DNA of 64,000 nucleotides, from NCBI GenBank assembly GCA_965658965.1, contig CBFHVV010000003.1, forward strand, positions 1-64,000. Reading direction: 5' to 3'. The stretch is from Croceimicrobium sp965658965 (GTDB taxonomy: Bacteria; Bacteroidota; Bacteroidia; Flavobacteriales; Schleiferiaceae). Under the pieces are notes generated by a model, which saw only the letters and a list, made by a program, of their open reading frames with translations, made no database searches and was not told where the DNA came from. The translations under genes and the position numbers were made by a program. Position 1 is the stretch's first letter; every line of letters starts with the position of its first letter. Positions 17,750 to 26,239 of the stretch are shown piece by piece.

Positions 17750-18424
17750 ATGGCGCGAAAAAAGTTAGAACGCTTTGCCGAAAATAAGGCAATGCAACAC
17801 GTAATTGAACCGAAACGAGAAGAAGTTTTAAAAGGTTTAAACTTACAAGGCAAGTGGGGTGAGCAGGTTTTTGGTAATGACAAACCGATTATTCTAGAGC
17901 TTGGCTGCGGAAAGGGCGAATACACCATTGCTATGGCGCAACGTTTTCCTGAAAAAAACTTTATTGGCATCGATGTTAAAGGCGCTCGTATTTGGTATGG
18001 AGCAACAGAAGCCCAAGAGAAAGGACTAAAAAATGTCGCCTTTTTACGCACGCAAATTGAACTCTTAGACCATTGCTTTGACACGGGCGAGGTAGCCGAA
18101 ATTTGGATTACTTTCCCAGATCCCCAAATAAAGCACACCAGAATTAAGCATCGTCTTACCCACCCTAACTTTTTAATGCGCTACCAGTCGGTGCTGCAAA
18201 TGAATGGATTTATCCATCTTAAAACAGATAGTGAGTTTTTACACGGCTACACCATTGGACTTTTACAGTTAATGGGCTTTAAAATTGACAAGGTAATGCA
18301 CGACATTGATAAGCAGCTAAAGCCAGGTGAAGAGTCTCTTCTACAAGAAGTAAAAACCTATTACGAGCAGAAATTCCGAAACGAAGGCAAGAAAATAACC
18401 TATATACGCTTTAGCTTTGCCTAG
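17750..18424 (+). CDS. trmB: tRNA (guanine-N7-)-methyltransferase
   Basis: 224 aa. Methylates G46 in the tRNA variable loop using S-adenosylmethionine. The SAM-binding motif ILELGCGKGEYT is at about residue 47, followed by FIGIDVKGARIW. The family motif WITFPDPQIK is at about 122. It begins a tight cluster: the next gene starts within the trmB stop region and rsmI follows, all RNA or DNA modification proteins. Confidence 0.95.
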   Translation: MARKKLERFAENKAMQHVIEPKREEVLKGLNLQGKWGEQVFGNDKPIILELGCGKGEYTIAMAQRFPEKNFIGIDVKGARIWYGATEAQEKGLKNVAFLRTQIELLDHCFDTGEVAEIWITFPDPQIKHTRIKHRLTHPNFLMRYQSVLQMNGFIHLKTDSEFLHGYTIGLLQLMGFKIDKVMHDIDKQLKPGEESLLQEVKTYYEQKFRNEGKKITYIRFSFA

Positions 18425-18755
18425 CGACTTCTACCAAAGAGTGTATAGTGTTGTGCGAGAGATACCAGCGGGTAGGGTCTGTTCTTATGGTGCCATTGCC
18501 AAGTTTTTAGGAGCAGCTCGCAGCTCTAGAATGGTGGGCACCGCTTTAAAACAGAGTGGAGTTCTAGATTTACTGCCTGCCCATCGAGTGCTAAACAGAA
18601 ATGGGCAACTTAGCGGAAAGCACGCTTTTACTCCCCCGGAGTTAATGGCTGAGTTATTACAGGCAGAAGGAATTACCGTAAAGGACGACCAAGTGATAAA
18701 TTTTAAAGATTTTTTTTGGGACCCGGCTGAGAGCCTAAACTACAGAGAATATTAA
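18417..18755 (+). CDS. MGMT-family alkyltransferase-like protein (no catalytic Cys)
   Basis: 112 aa, the size of the DNA-binding domain of O6-methylguanine methyltransferases. The helix-turn-helix and arginine-finger region (AARSSRMVGTAL) is present, but the PCHRV active site reads PAHRV with Ala55 instead of Cys. It therefore cannot act as a suicide alkyltransferase. Such ATL proteins bind alkylated guanines and flag them for nucleotide excision repair. The start is TTG at 18417, overlapping the trmB stop by 8 bp. Translational coupling is likely, and rsmI starts immediately after its stop. Confidence 0.88.
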   Translation: MPSDFYQRVYSVVREIPAGRVCSYGAIAKFLGAARSSRMVGTALKQSGVLDLLPAHRVLNRNGQLSGKHAFTPPELMAELLQAEGITVKDDQVINFKDFFWDPAESLNYREY

Positions 18756-19454
18756 ATGAGCGCAGGTATTTTATACATCGTCCCTACTCCTATTGGTAAT
18801 TTGGAAGACATGACCTTTCGAGCCATAAGCGTCCTTAAAGAGGTAGACCTTATTCTGGCTGAAGATACGCGTACTTCGGGAAAGCTCTTAAAACATTTTG
18901 CCATTGATAAGCCCCTGCGTTCCTTTCACATGCATAATGAACATAAGGCCGTAGCGTCTTTAGGCGAACAATTAGAGGCAGGTCAGCGAATTGCATTAAT
19001 TAGTGACGCTGGAACTCCGGCCATATCTGACCCAGGTTACTTAATGGTGGCAAAAGCCATCGAACTTGATATTGAAGTAATTTGCTTGCCAGGCGCCACT
19101 GCTTTTGTCCCAGCTTTGGTGAATAGCGGATTACCGGCTCACAGTTTTTGTTTCGAAGGTTTTTTACCGGTAAAAAAAGGACGGCAAACAAAATTAAAGG
19201 CTTTATCTGTAGAGAGCCGAACCATTATTTTATATGAATCTCCACATCGTATTGCCCGTACCTGCCGCGATTTAGCAGAATACCTTGGTGCTGATAGAAA
19301 GGCTAGCCTTAGTCGCGAGATTTCAAAAAAGTTTGAGCAAACAAAAAGAGGCCAGCTACTAGAACTTGCCTCTTGGTGTGATGATCATAATCCTAAAGGA
19401 GAAATGGTTTTATGTATCGAAGGTTTTAATAAAAAGCTAAAGCCTAAGCTTTAA
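18756..19454 (+). CDS. rsmI: 16S rRNA (cytidine-1402-2'-O)-methyltransferase
   Basis: 232 aa tetrapyrrole-methylase-fold enzyme that methylates the ribose of C1402 in the decoding centre. Family signatures are VPTPIGNLEDMTFRA at the N-terminus, EDTRTS at about 36, ISDAGTPAISDPG at about 83 and YESPHRI at about 162. The ATG follows the ATL stop with no gap. The protein is shorter than the E. coli enzyme because it lacks the C-terminal extension, as in other Bacteroidota. The end overlaps the convergent frr by 4 bp (TTAA). Confidence 0.94.
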   Translation: MSAGILYIVPTPIGNLEDMTFRAISVLKEVDLILAEDTRTSGKLLKHFAIDKPLRSFHMHNEHKAVASLGEQLEAGQRIALISDAGTPAISDPGYLMVAKAIELDIEVICLPGATAFVPALVNSGLPAHSFCFEGFLPVKKGRQTKLKALSVESRTIILYESPHRIARTCRDLAEYLGADRKASLSREISKKFEQTKRGQLLELASWCDDHNPKGEMVLCIEGFNKKLKPKL

Positions 19455-20005
19455 ACCTTCATAATATCTGTTTCTTTAATCGCAAGAACTTCTTCTACTT
19501 TAGCCACGTGCTTATTTGTCAAACCTTGCACGCGCTCCTCCGCATCCTTAATAATATCCTCGCTTACTCCTTCAATATCTTTCAACATATCGTTGGCGTC
19601 TTTACGTGCAGTTCTAATACCAATTTTAGCATCTTCCGCTTCAGCACGAGCCCGCTTCACTAAATCGCGACGACGTTCTTCGGTAAGTGGCGGGATATTA
19701 ATGATTACCATTTCGCCATTATTCTGAGGGTTTAAGCCCAGATTGGCATTCATTATCGCACGTTCTATTTCCGCAATAAGGCCCTTTTCCCAGGGCTGCA
19801 CCGCAAGGGTACGCGCGTCGGGAGTGGAGATATTAGATACCTGCGATAAGGGCGTTAAGGCCCCGTAATACTCCAAGCGCACTCCTTCAAGCATGGAAGG
19901 GTTTGCCCTTCCGGCACGAATTTTTAAAAGTTCCTTCTCTAAGTGGTCTACCGACTTTTTCATGTGATCAGCAGCCTCTTCAAAAACTAATTCAATCTCT
20001 TCCAT
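19451..20005 (-). CDS. frr: Ribosome recycling factor
   Basis: 184 aa, the usual RRF length. With EF-G it splits post-termination 70S ribosomes. Signatures are KIRAGRANPSMLEGV near residue 30, SNISTPDARTL, VIINIPPLTEERR and the long C-terminal helix of domain I. It is the last gene of the minus-strand translation cluster, 15 bp after pyrH, in the widely conserved tsf-pyrH-frr order. Confidence 0.97.
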   Translation of the reverse strand: MEEIELVFEEAADHMKKSVDHLEKELLKIRAGRANPSMLEGVRLEYYGALTPLSQVSNISTPDARTLAVQPWEKGLIAEIERAIMNANLGLNPQNNGEMVIINIPPLTEERRRDLVKRARAEAEDAKIGIRTARKDANDMLKDIEGVSEDIIKDAEERVQGLTNKHVAKVEEVLAIKETDIMKV

Positions 20006-20020
20006 AATTCAAAACAATAA

Positions 20021-20728
20021 CTAATTAGCAACTAGGGTTCCCACCTTTTTACCATCTACTAAATCCTGTAAATTACCCGGCTTATTCATATCAAAAACAA
20101 TAATGGGTAAGTCATTTTCCTTACTTAAGGTAAAAGCCGTCATGTCCATAACATTTAAGCCTTTATCGTAAACCTCCTTAAAGGAGATAGAGTCATAACG
20201 TGTAGCATTTGAATCCTTTTCTGGATCGGCAGTGTAAATACCATCTACTCGGGTTCCTTTCAAAATTACGTCTGCATCCACTTCAATCGCTCTTAAGGTA
20301 GCAGCGGTATCTGTTGTAAAGTATGGGTTTCCTGTTCCTCCCCCAAAAATTACTACCCGGCCCTTTTCTAGGTGGCGGGTCGCTCTACGGCGGATGAATG
20401 GCTCGGCTACCTTATCCATTTCAATGGCACTCATTAGACGAGTTTTCACTCCAGCCACTTCAAGAGCACTTTGCAACGCTAAACCATTAATTACCGTTGC
20501 TAACATACCCATGTGATCGGCCTGTGTGCGATCCATTCCTTCACTGGCGCCTTTGAGACCTCGGAAAATATTCCCGCCACCAATTACGATGGCTACCTCA
20601 ATGCCCTTAGCAATAACCTGCTTTATTTCAGCAGCATAATCTTTTAAACGATCACCATTAATACCGTAATCTTGCTCACCCATTAAGGATTCGCCACTTA
20701 ATTTGAGGAGGATACGCTTGTACTTCAT
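20021..20728 (-). CDS. pyrH: UMP kinase
   Basis: 235 aa from the ATG at 20728. Phosphorylates UMP to UDP; a hexameric amino-acid-kinase-fold enzyme. Motifs are LLKLSGESLMG at the N-terminus, VIGGGNIFRG at about 53, the GGGTGNPYFTTDTAA loop at about 130 and the C-terminal VFDMNKPGNL. A start at 20764 would add twelve unsupported residues through the -7 box at 20754-20761 (TATCTTTG on the coding strand), so it is rejected. Confidence 0.96.
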   Translation of the reverse strand: MKYKRILLKLSGESLMGEQDYGINGDRLKDYAAEIKQVIAKGIEVAIVIGGGNIFRGLKGASEGMDRTQADHMGMLATVINGLALQSALEVAGVKTRLMSAIEMDKVAEPFIRRRATRHLEKGRVVIFGGGTGNPYFTTDTAATLRAIEVDADVILKGTRVDGIYTADPEKDSNATRYDSISFKEVYDKGLNVMDMTAFTLSKENDLPIIVFDMNKPGNLQDLVDGKKVGTLVAN

Positions 20729-20753
20729 GCTGGTTTTTGATTGGTATTTAAGG

Positions 20754-20761
20754 CAAAGATA
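20754..20761 (-). promoter_or_regulatory. -7 promoter element of pyrH-frr
   Basis: Reads TATCTTTG on the coding strand, an exact TAnnTTTG match 26 bp upstream of the pyrH ATG. A strong terminator (20939-20968) separates tsf from pyrH, so a separate promoter is expected here. Confidence 0.6.
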
Positions 20762-20938
20762 CAAACCTGAGAGCGATGTAATTTTATTGATACCAATTTT
20801 TATGAGTCAACTTAAGCCAAATTCTTCTTTCGTCAAATTTTAGAATACCTATGCCCTAGCATTACTGCAAAACCTGACTTTAATCCGATGGAGTCCTCTT
20901 CACCAAGCCTAGCCGTACCCTACCTTAGCACAAAAAGA

Positions 20939-20968
20939 AAACCCCTTCGAACTTAATCGAAGGGGTTT
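20939..20968 (-). terminator. Terminator after tsf
   Basis: Perfect 12-bp stem AAACCCCTTCGA / TCGAAGGGGTTT with a 6-nt loop, 22 bp after the tsf stop, followed on the minus strand by a T-rich tract. Confidence 0.93.
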
Positions 20969-20990
20969 CAAATATCACTTAAACTTAGGC

Positions 20991-21812
20991 TTAGCCTAAG
21001 CTTACTCTTTTGTAAGCTACCGCTTTCAAATCAGCATTAACTGACTGTAAATATTTAGCCACTGATAATTTTCCGTCACGGATATAATCTTGCTCTGTCA
21101 AAGTACTTTCCTTGAAGAACTTGTTTAATCTACCCTGAGCAATTTTATCTAACATTGCCTCTGGCTTACCTTCTTGGCGTGCTAAGTCTTTACCTACTTC
21201 TAATTCACGATCGATAGTTTCCTGAGGAACTCCGTCGCGATCTAAAGAGATAGGGTTCATTGCTGCAGCTTGCATGGCAACATTTTTACCAGCTTCTTCA
21301 GCCTCTCCACTTAAACCTACTAAAGTAGCAAGTTTGTTTCCAGCGTGAATATAAGTGGCAACATAAGGTGCTTCCACTACTTCGTATGAACCGATTTCTA
21401 ACTTCTCACCGATAACACCAGTTTGCTCAACTAATTTTTCAGCAACAGTCATATCACCTAAAGAAAGTTCTAAAAGAGCCTCTTTATTCGCGGCTTTATT
21501 CTCAATTGCTAAATTTAAGATGCTAGTAGTAAAATCTACAAAGCTTTCGTTCTTAGCAACGAAATCTGTCTCGCAGTTAAGGCTTAGTACCGCACCAAAG
21601 GTGTTGTCACTAGAAGCACCAGAAAGCACACAACCCTCGGTAGCCTCGCGATCGGCACGTTTAGCGGCAATTTTTTGGCCTTTTTTACGTAGAATATCTA
21701 CGGCTGCTTCAAAATCACCTTCGGCCTCAACCAAAGCCTTTTTACAATCCATCATACCGGCTCCGGTCTGTTTTCTGAGCTTGTTTACTTCTGCTGCAGT
21801 TATTTTAGCCAT
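20991..21812 (-). CDS. tsf: Translation elongation factor Ts
   Basis: 273 aa. Guanine-nucleotide exchange factor for EF-Tu. It has the N-terminal UBA-like helix bundle with LRKQTGAGMMDCKKAL and the TDFVAKNESF motif at about residue 81 that contacts EF-Tu. It lies after rpsB in the standard rpsB-tsf order, separated by 97 bp containing an attenuator-like hairpin. Confidence 0.97.
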   Translation of the reverse strand: MAKITAAEVNKLRKQTGAGMMDCKKALVEAEGDFEAAVDILRKKGQKIAAKRADREATEGCVLSGASSDNTFGAVLSLNCETDFVAKNESFVDFTTSILNLAIENKAANKEALLELSLGDMTVAEKLVEQTGVIGEKLEIGSYEVVEAPYVATYIHAGNKLATLVGLSGEAEEAGKNVAMQAAAMNPISLDRDGVPQETIDRELEVGKDLARQEGKPEAMLDKIAQGRLNKFFKESTLTEQDYIRDGKLSVAKYLQSVNADLKAVAYKRVSLG

Positions 21813-21849
21813 TTGTATTTGTATTTAATGTTGATTTCTAAAAATTAAA

Positions 21850-21879
21850 AGAAGGGACAAAATTTAATTCACCCCTTCT
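21850..21879 (-). terminator. Attenuator-like hairpin between rpsB and tsf
   Basis: Arms AGAAGGG / CCCTTCT around a 16-nt loop, followed on the minus strand by TTTTAATTTTT. Partial termination would make tsf output lower than rpsB. Confidence 0.6.
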
Positions 21880-21909
21880 AAATATTGTAACGCTTAATTT
21901 AAGATTTGA

Positions 21910-22689
21910 TTAAGCTTTTGCCTCTTCAGTGCTAGCTTCTGCATCTCCTGCTTTTGCTGCCGCTTTCTTAATTTTAGCGTCTTTTGCTTTATTTTTTTCA
22001 GCGTTACGTTCTTCAAGACCGTTGCGAATAGCATCCGTTACCTTACCAACTAAAATGTCGATTGATTTGGTAGCATCGTCGTTCCCAGGAATCGCGTAAT
22101 CCACTTGATTCGGATCTGAATTCGTATCTACGATTGCGAAAGTAGGTATACCCAATTTCTGAGCTTCTTTTACCGCAATGTGTTCTTTATTAATATCGAT
22201 GATAAACAAAGCTCCTGGCAAGCGAGTCATGTCAGCAATTGATCCTAGCTGTCTGTCTAACTTATCACGCTGACGATCCACTTGTAGGCGCTCTCTTTTA
22301 CTTAAGGTTAAATAGCTACCATCTTCTTTCATACGATCGATGTTCTGCATCTTCTTGATCGCCTTACGGATAGTAACAAAGTTGGTTAACATACCTCCTG
22401 GCCAACGCTCGGTAATGTATGGCATATTAACACCACCAGCCTGAACTTCTAATATTTCTTTGGCTTGCTTCTTAGTTGCAACGTACATGATCTTACGACC
22501 ACTCGCAGCAATTTTCTGCAAAGCCTCTGCGGCTTGGTTTAATTTTGCTTGTGTTTTATACAAGTCGATAATGTGAATACCATTACGCTCCATAAAGATA
22601 TAAGGAGCCATGTTGGGATTCCACTTGCGCGTTAAGTGACCGAAGTGCACTCCTGCGTCTAACATTTCTTTTACAAACTGATCTGCCAT
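21910..22689 (-). CDS. rpsB: 30S ribosomal protein S2
   Basis: 259 aa. Signatures are LLDAGVHFGHLTRKWNP-type N-terminus, RWPGGMLTNF at about residue 90 and PGALFIIDINKEHIAVKEA at about 153. A Lys/Ala-rich C-terminal tail (residues about 230-259) extends beyond the E. coli length, as is common in Bacteroidota. It is in a run of ribosomal genes, 94 bp downstream of rpsI. Confidence 0.97.
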   Translation of the reverse strand: MADQFVKEMLDAGVHFGHLTRKWNPNMAPYIFMERNGIHIIDLYKTQAKLNQAAEALQKIAASGRKIMYVATKKQAKEILEVQAGGVNMPYITERWPGGMLTNFVTIRKAIKKMQNIDRMKEDGSYLTLSKRERLQVDRQRDKLDRQLGSIADMTRLPGALFIIDINKEHIAVKEAQKLGIPTFAIVDTNSDPNQVDYAIPGNDDATKSIDILVGKVTDAIRNGLEERNAEKNKAKDAKIKKAAAKAGDAEASTEEAKA

Positions 22690-22783
22690 GAGATGTTTAA
22701 TTGTTTACATTCACTAAATTCAACCCAAGGGTGGTAGCATACTAACCCCTCGAATTTGGATACTAAACCCAAAAAAATAATTC

Positions 22784-23170
22784 TTAACGTTTCGAGAATT
22801 GGAATTTCTTTCTCGCTTTTTTCTGACCGAATTTCTTACGCTCTACCATACGTGGATCACGGGTAAGAACACCTTCTGGCTTGAGCGCGATGCGATGATC
22901 AGGATTGATCTCACATAAACCGCGGCTAATACCTAAGCGAATCGCTTCAGCTTGACCAGTGATTCCGCCTCCATCAACGTTTACCATAACGTCGTACTGA
23001 GAAGCAGTTTCGGTTAATAAAAATGCTTGCTCTACTTTATAGTGTAATGCAGCAGTATCGAAATAGTCTTTGTAATCTTTCTTATTAATTGTGATTACTC
23101 CTGAGCCTTCTTTCAAGAAAACTCGAGCCACAGACTTCTTTCTTCTTCCAATAGTGTGAGTTACAGACAT
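22784..23170 (-). CDS. rpsI: 30S ribosomal protein S9
   Basis: 128 aa, complete. It has the GRRKKSVARVF N-terminus, the GGGITGQAEAIRLGISR core and the basic C-terminal tail ending FQFSKR that reaches the P-site tRNA. It lies 9 bp after rplM, the nearly universal L13-S9 pair. Confidence 0.98.
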   Translation of the reverse strand: MSVTHTIGRRKKSVARVFLKEGSGVITINKKDYKDYFDTAALHYKVEQAFLLTETASQYDVMVNVDGGGITGQAEAIRLGISRGLCEINPDHRIALKPEGVLTRDPRMVERKKFGQKKARKKFQFSKR

Positions 23171-23179
23171 ACTCTCCTT

Positions 23180-23635
23180 TTATTTTACCGTATTAATGTC
23201 AATTGTTTCAGGCTTCTGAGCTTCATGAGGATGCTCAGTACCAACAAAGGCGTGGAGGTTGCGGAACAACTCACTACCAAGGCGGTTTTTAGGAAGCATA
23301 CCTTTTACTGCATTTTCCAAAACTTTGGTTGGCCTTTTCATCAATAACTGCTCTGGCGTAGTGAAACGCTGTCCACCAGGGAACTCAGTATGACGAACAT
23401 ATTCCTTTTCAGTAGCTTTTAATCCAGTAAGCACAACTTTATCGGCATTAAGCACGATTACATTGTCTCCACAATCTACGTGTGGGGTGAAATTCACCTT
23501 ATGCTTTCCGCGTAATAAAAACGCGATTCCAGACGCTAGGCGACCTAGGGTTTGACCCTCAGCGTCGACTACTAACCATTTTTTATCAACAGTTTGGCTG
23601 TTTGCCGACACTGTTTTGTAACTCATTGTATTCAC
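23180..23635 (-). CDS. rplM: 50S ribosomal protein L13
   Basis: 151 aa. Signatures are WLVVDAEGQTLGRLAS and KVLENAVKGMLPKN with RLGSELFRNLHAF. The GTG at 23635 is preferred over the ATG at 23626 because related Bacteroidota L13 proteins begin with an extra M-D/N-T before L/M-S-Y-K-T. First gene of the translation cluster, with its own promoter at 23694-23726 and a short GC hairpin in the leader. Confidence 0.97.
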   Translation of the reverse strand: MNTMSYKTVSANSQTVDKKWLVVDAEGQTLGRLASGIAFLLRGKHKVNFTPHVDCGDNVIVLNADKVVLTGLKATEKEYVRHTEFPGGQRFTTPEQLLMKRPTKVLENAVKGMLPKNRLGSELFRNLHAFVGTEHPHEAQKPETIDINTVK

Positions 23636-23674
23636 AACTACTTAATATTTAAAACGTTACCTTAAGTAAACCTA

Positions 23675-23690
23675 CTCCCCCGAAAAGGGG
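23675..23690 (-). promoter_or_regulatory. Leader hairpin of rplM
   Basis: CCCC-N6-GGGG hairpin just downstream of the predicted rplM promoter, in an otherwise AT-rich leader of about 50 nt. A role in autogenous control is possible but unproven. Confidence 0.35.
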
Positions 23691-23693
23691 CTG

Positions 23694-23726
23694 CGAATTT
23701 ACAACAATAATTTTCACTTTACCAAA
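23694..23726 (-). promoter_or_regulatory. Promoter of the rplM-rpsI-rpsB-tsf cluster
   Basis: On the coding strand a -33 TTTG (23723-23726) and a -7 TAAATTCG (23694-23701, seven of eight of TAnnTTTG) are separated by 21 bp, the spacing used by Bacteroidota primary sigma. Confidence 0.7.
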
Positions 23727-23798
23727 CCTTATTAACCATAAATAGTTGAAAATTAAAAGGCTTGTGAACAGACTCCTTTCTACTATCAACACAAATTC

Positions 23799-23806
23799 TA
23801 TATTTG
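23799..23806 (+). promoter_or_regulatory. -7 promoter element of the M43 protease gene
   Basis: TATATTTG matches TAnnTTTG exactly, 30 bp upstream of the ATG. No good -33 element is seen. Confidence 0.5.
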
Positions 23807-23836
23807 CAGTAAGATTTCCCTAATATTCTCTTTAAT

Positions 23837-25945
23837 ATGAACAAGTTTTTCATCTTGTTAACGGCACTATTTGGTGCAAGTTTTTTTTCCTCTGCTCAGC
23901 AAAATAATCCCAAGAAATGTAATTTCGATCATTTTTATGAAGCGCAATTAAATGATCCGCTGCAAAGAGACGCCCTATTAGAAACCGAAAGCTTAATTGC
24001 TCAACAAATTCAAGCTACTAAAAACAAGCAAAGTAAAGCCGCAGCCACTGTAGTTACCATCCCCACGGTTGTACATATTATTTATGCCAGCGCTCAAGAC
24101 AATATATCTTTAAGCCAAATTGAAGATGGCCTCCGTGTTTTAAACGAAGACTTTCGCCGCCAAAATGCCGACACTAATTTAACCAGCAGTCTTTTCAAAC
24201 CAGTGGCGGCCGATTTTGAAATAGAGTTTGCCCTAGCTAAAATCGATCCCCAAGGTAACTGCACCGACGGTATTACCCGTACCCAAAGCCTTGAGTCACT
24301 TTCCGGTGATGAAGGTTCTAAAATTGTAAAGTGGAACCGAAATAAATATTTGAATATTTGGGTTACACGTAATGTTTCCAATTCTTTACCTAGTGACCCA
24401 CAAGGTTATGTTCTAGGCTATTCTTTCTTCCCTCGCGCAAACTCTCTTGTTTCGGGTGACGGTGTTATTCTTCGTCATGATCAATTTGGCACAATTGGCA
24501 CAGCTAGTGGAAGCGCTGGGCGCACCCTCACCCACGAAGTAGGACATTACCTAGCTTTACACCATCCTTTTGCCGGCAGCTGTAACGGAAACGGCGGTTC
24601 TAACCCCGTAGGAAATGTTGGCGGCTCAAACACTGGCGACTATTGCGCAGACACCCCGCCCGTATTAGAATCTAACGGTGGTTGCTCGCCTATAAACTCT
24701 TGTAGTAGCGACAGTCCTGATCTTACCGATCAAATTGAAAATTACATGGATTATACGGACTGCCAAAACATGTTTAGCGCTGACCAAAAAGCAAGGGCTA
24801 GGGCGGTAATCAATAGCAGCTTTTTAAGAGCCACACTAGTATCTCAATCTAACCTTATCGCCACTGGCGTAGTTAATCCTCCTAGCTGCACCCCCACTGC
24901 TGCCTTAGAAAGTCAAAAAGCCGTGGTTTGTATAAATGAAGTAGTACAATTTAATGATATCTCAGAAAATGGTGACCCAAGCTCCTGGTCTTGGTCTTTC
25001 CCGGGTGGAACCCCAAGTTCATCTACCCTAGAAAACCCTACTGTTTCTTATGCCGCACCAGGGAAATACGATGTTAGCCTAACCGTTAGCAATAGCGCAG
25101 GCTCCAATACCGTAAATCTTACTGAATATGTTAGTGTTAAAAGTTCTGCTAACCCTTTCTTTAACCTCACTTGGGTGGAAAGCTTTGAGTCAGGAAGCAT
25201 TCCCATGGTTGTATCCATTAAAGATTATGATCAAAACCCATTTAAGCCTTTCGGCGGAGCTGGCTCACATTTAAGTAATTCATTAGTACTAGAAAAGGTC
25301 AATCGCATTGCCGAAGGCGGTATTGATGAATTAATTACACCAGCCATCGCTACTGCAGGTGGCTCTAACCTTAACTTATTTTTCGACTTTGCCTTTGCTG
25401 CACAAGCGAATGATGATTCCGACGAATTGGAGGTATTTGTTTCACGCGATTGCGGTGCCACTTGGAATAGAAGGCGCTTCTACAATAGTGGTAGATTACG
25501 CACAGCCGCTAATACTACGGGTAACTTTGTTCCAGGCCCGAATGATTGGAGTACCGAAACCATAAATTTCGATGCCTACATTCAAAATGATCCCATCTTA
25601 ATAAAGTTTGTGTTTAATAATGGTGGCGGTAATAACTTTTACATTGATAACATTCGTTTTGGACAAGGAACCGATGTAAGCTTAGCCGAGTTTGGCGCAA
25701 CCGACCTTAAGATTTATCCAAATCCTAGTAAGGGTCATTTGAATATTAAGCTTAGTGATCTTCTTGACCGTGGCTTGGACCTTAAAATTATTGACCTTGG
25801 CGGTAGATTGGTTCACAGCCAAAAACTGGCTACCGAAAATTCAAAATTAGACTTAAACCTAGATTTAAGCCTCACTCCTGGCCTTTACCTTATCTCTATA
25901 CAAGGTGATAAGACAAGCATTAGTGAGAAATTAATTATCGAATAG
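23837..25945 (+). CDS. Secreted M43-type (pappalysin-like) metalloprotease with PKD and T9SS domains
   Basis: 702 aa with a signal peptide (cleavage near SSAQQ). The zinc motif HEVGH is at residues 233-237 with the third ligand His243; the usual Gly of HExxHxxGxxH is Ala240. A DYCADTPP segment and the downstream ENYMDYTDCQNMF Met-turn fit the M43 family. A PKD domain (about 365-435, WSWSFPGGTP) and a jelly-roll-like module follow. The C-terminal IYPNPSKGHLN...EKLIIE is a type IX sorting signal. Predicted extracellular protease acting on environmental protein. Followed by a clear terminator. Confidence 0.9.
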   Translation: MNKFFILLTALFGASFFSSAQQNNPKKCNFDHFYEAQLNDPLQRDALLETESLIAQQIQATKNKQSKAAATVVTIPTVVHIIYASAQDNISLSQIEDGLRVLNEDFRRQNADTNLTSSLFKPVAADFEIEFALAKIDPQGNCTDGITRTQSLESLSGDEGSKIVKWNRNKYLNIWVTRNVSNSLPSDPQGYVLGYSFFPRANSLVSGDGVILRHDQFGTIGTASGSAGRTLTHEVGHYLALHHPFAGSCNGNGGSNPVGNVGGSNTGDYCADTPPVLESNGGCSPINSCSSDSPDLTDQIENYMDYTDCQNMFSADQKARARAVINSSFLRATLVSQSNLIATGVVNPPSCTPTAALESQKAVVCINEVVQFNDISENGDPSSWSWSFPGGTPSSSTLENPTVSYAAPGKYDVSLTVSNSAGSNTVNLTEYVSVKSSANPFFNLTWVESFESGSIPMVVSIKDYDQNPFKPFGGAGSHLSNSLVLEKVNRIAEGGIDELITPAIATAGGSNLNLFFDFAFAAQANDDSDELEVFVSRDCGATWNRRRFYNSGRLRTAANTTGNFVPGPNDWSTETINFDAYIQNDPILIKFVFNNGGGNNFYIDNIRFGQGTDVSLAEFGATDLKIYPNPSKGHLNIKLSDLLDRGLDLKIIDLGGRLVHSQKLATENSKLDLNLDLSLTPGLYLISIQGDKTSISEKLIIE

Positions 25946-25962
25946 AAAAAAAACTGAACACA

Positions 25963-26004
25963 AAAAAAGGGTTCTTTAGAATATCTTCTGAAGGACCCTT
26001 TTTT
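25963..26004 (+). terminator. Terminator after the M43 protease
   Basis: Long imperfect stem with outer arms AAAAAAGGGT / ACCCTTTTTT and inner pairing CTT-AGA with TCT-AAG, ending in a T run 18-59 bp after the stop. Confidence 0.88.
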
Positions 26005-26239
26005 AGTACTAGGTATTGGCCAATAAACTTAAACTTTGACTGTAACTTCCAAGGATTATTCCCTTGAGGCCATATTTATTAATAAGTAAGAGGAGTTCTT
26101 CTAACGGTTCTAATAAACGTCTGGGCGGTATAGATTATTTGTATTTAAAGTACGCTCTTATTATTTGAAAGATATATCGTTATTTAAAAACGGAAATGAC
26201 CGCCTTGCGTTTATTTGTTGTTGCCCACAGTTTTCTATT
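26005..26239. other. Gene-poor spacer
   Basis: AT-rich sequence between the M43 terminator and the convergent accessory gene. I see no RNA gene, repeat or supported reading frame in it. Confidence 0.5.
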
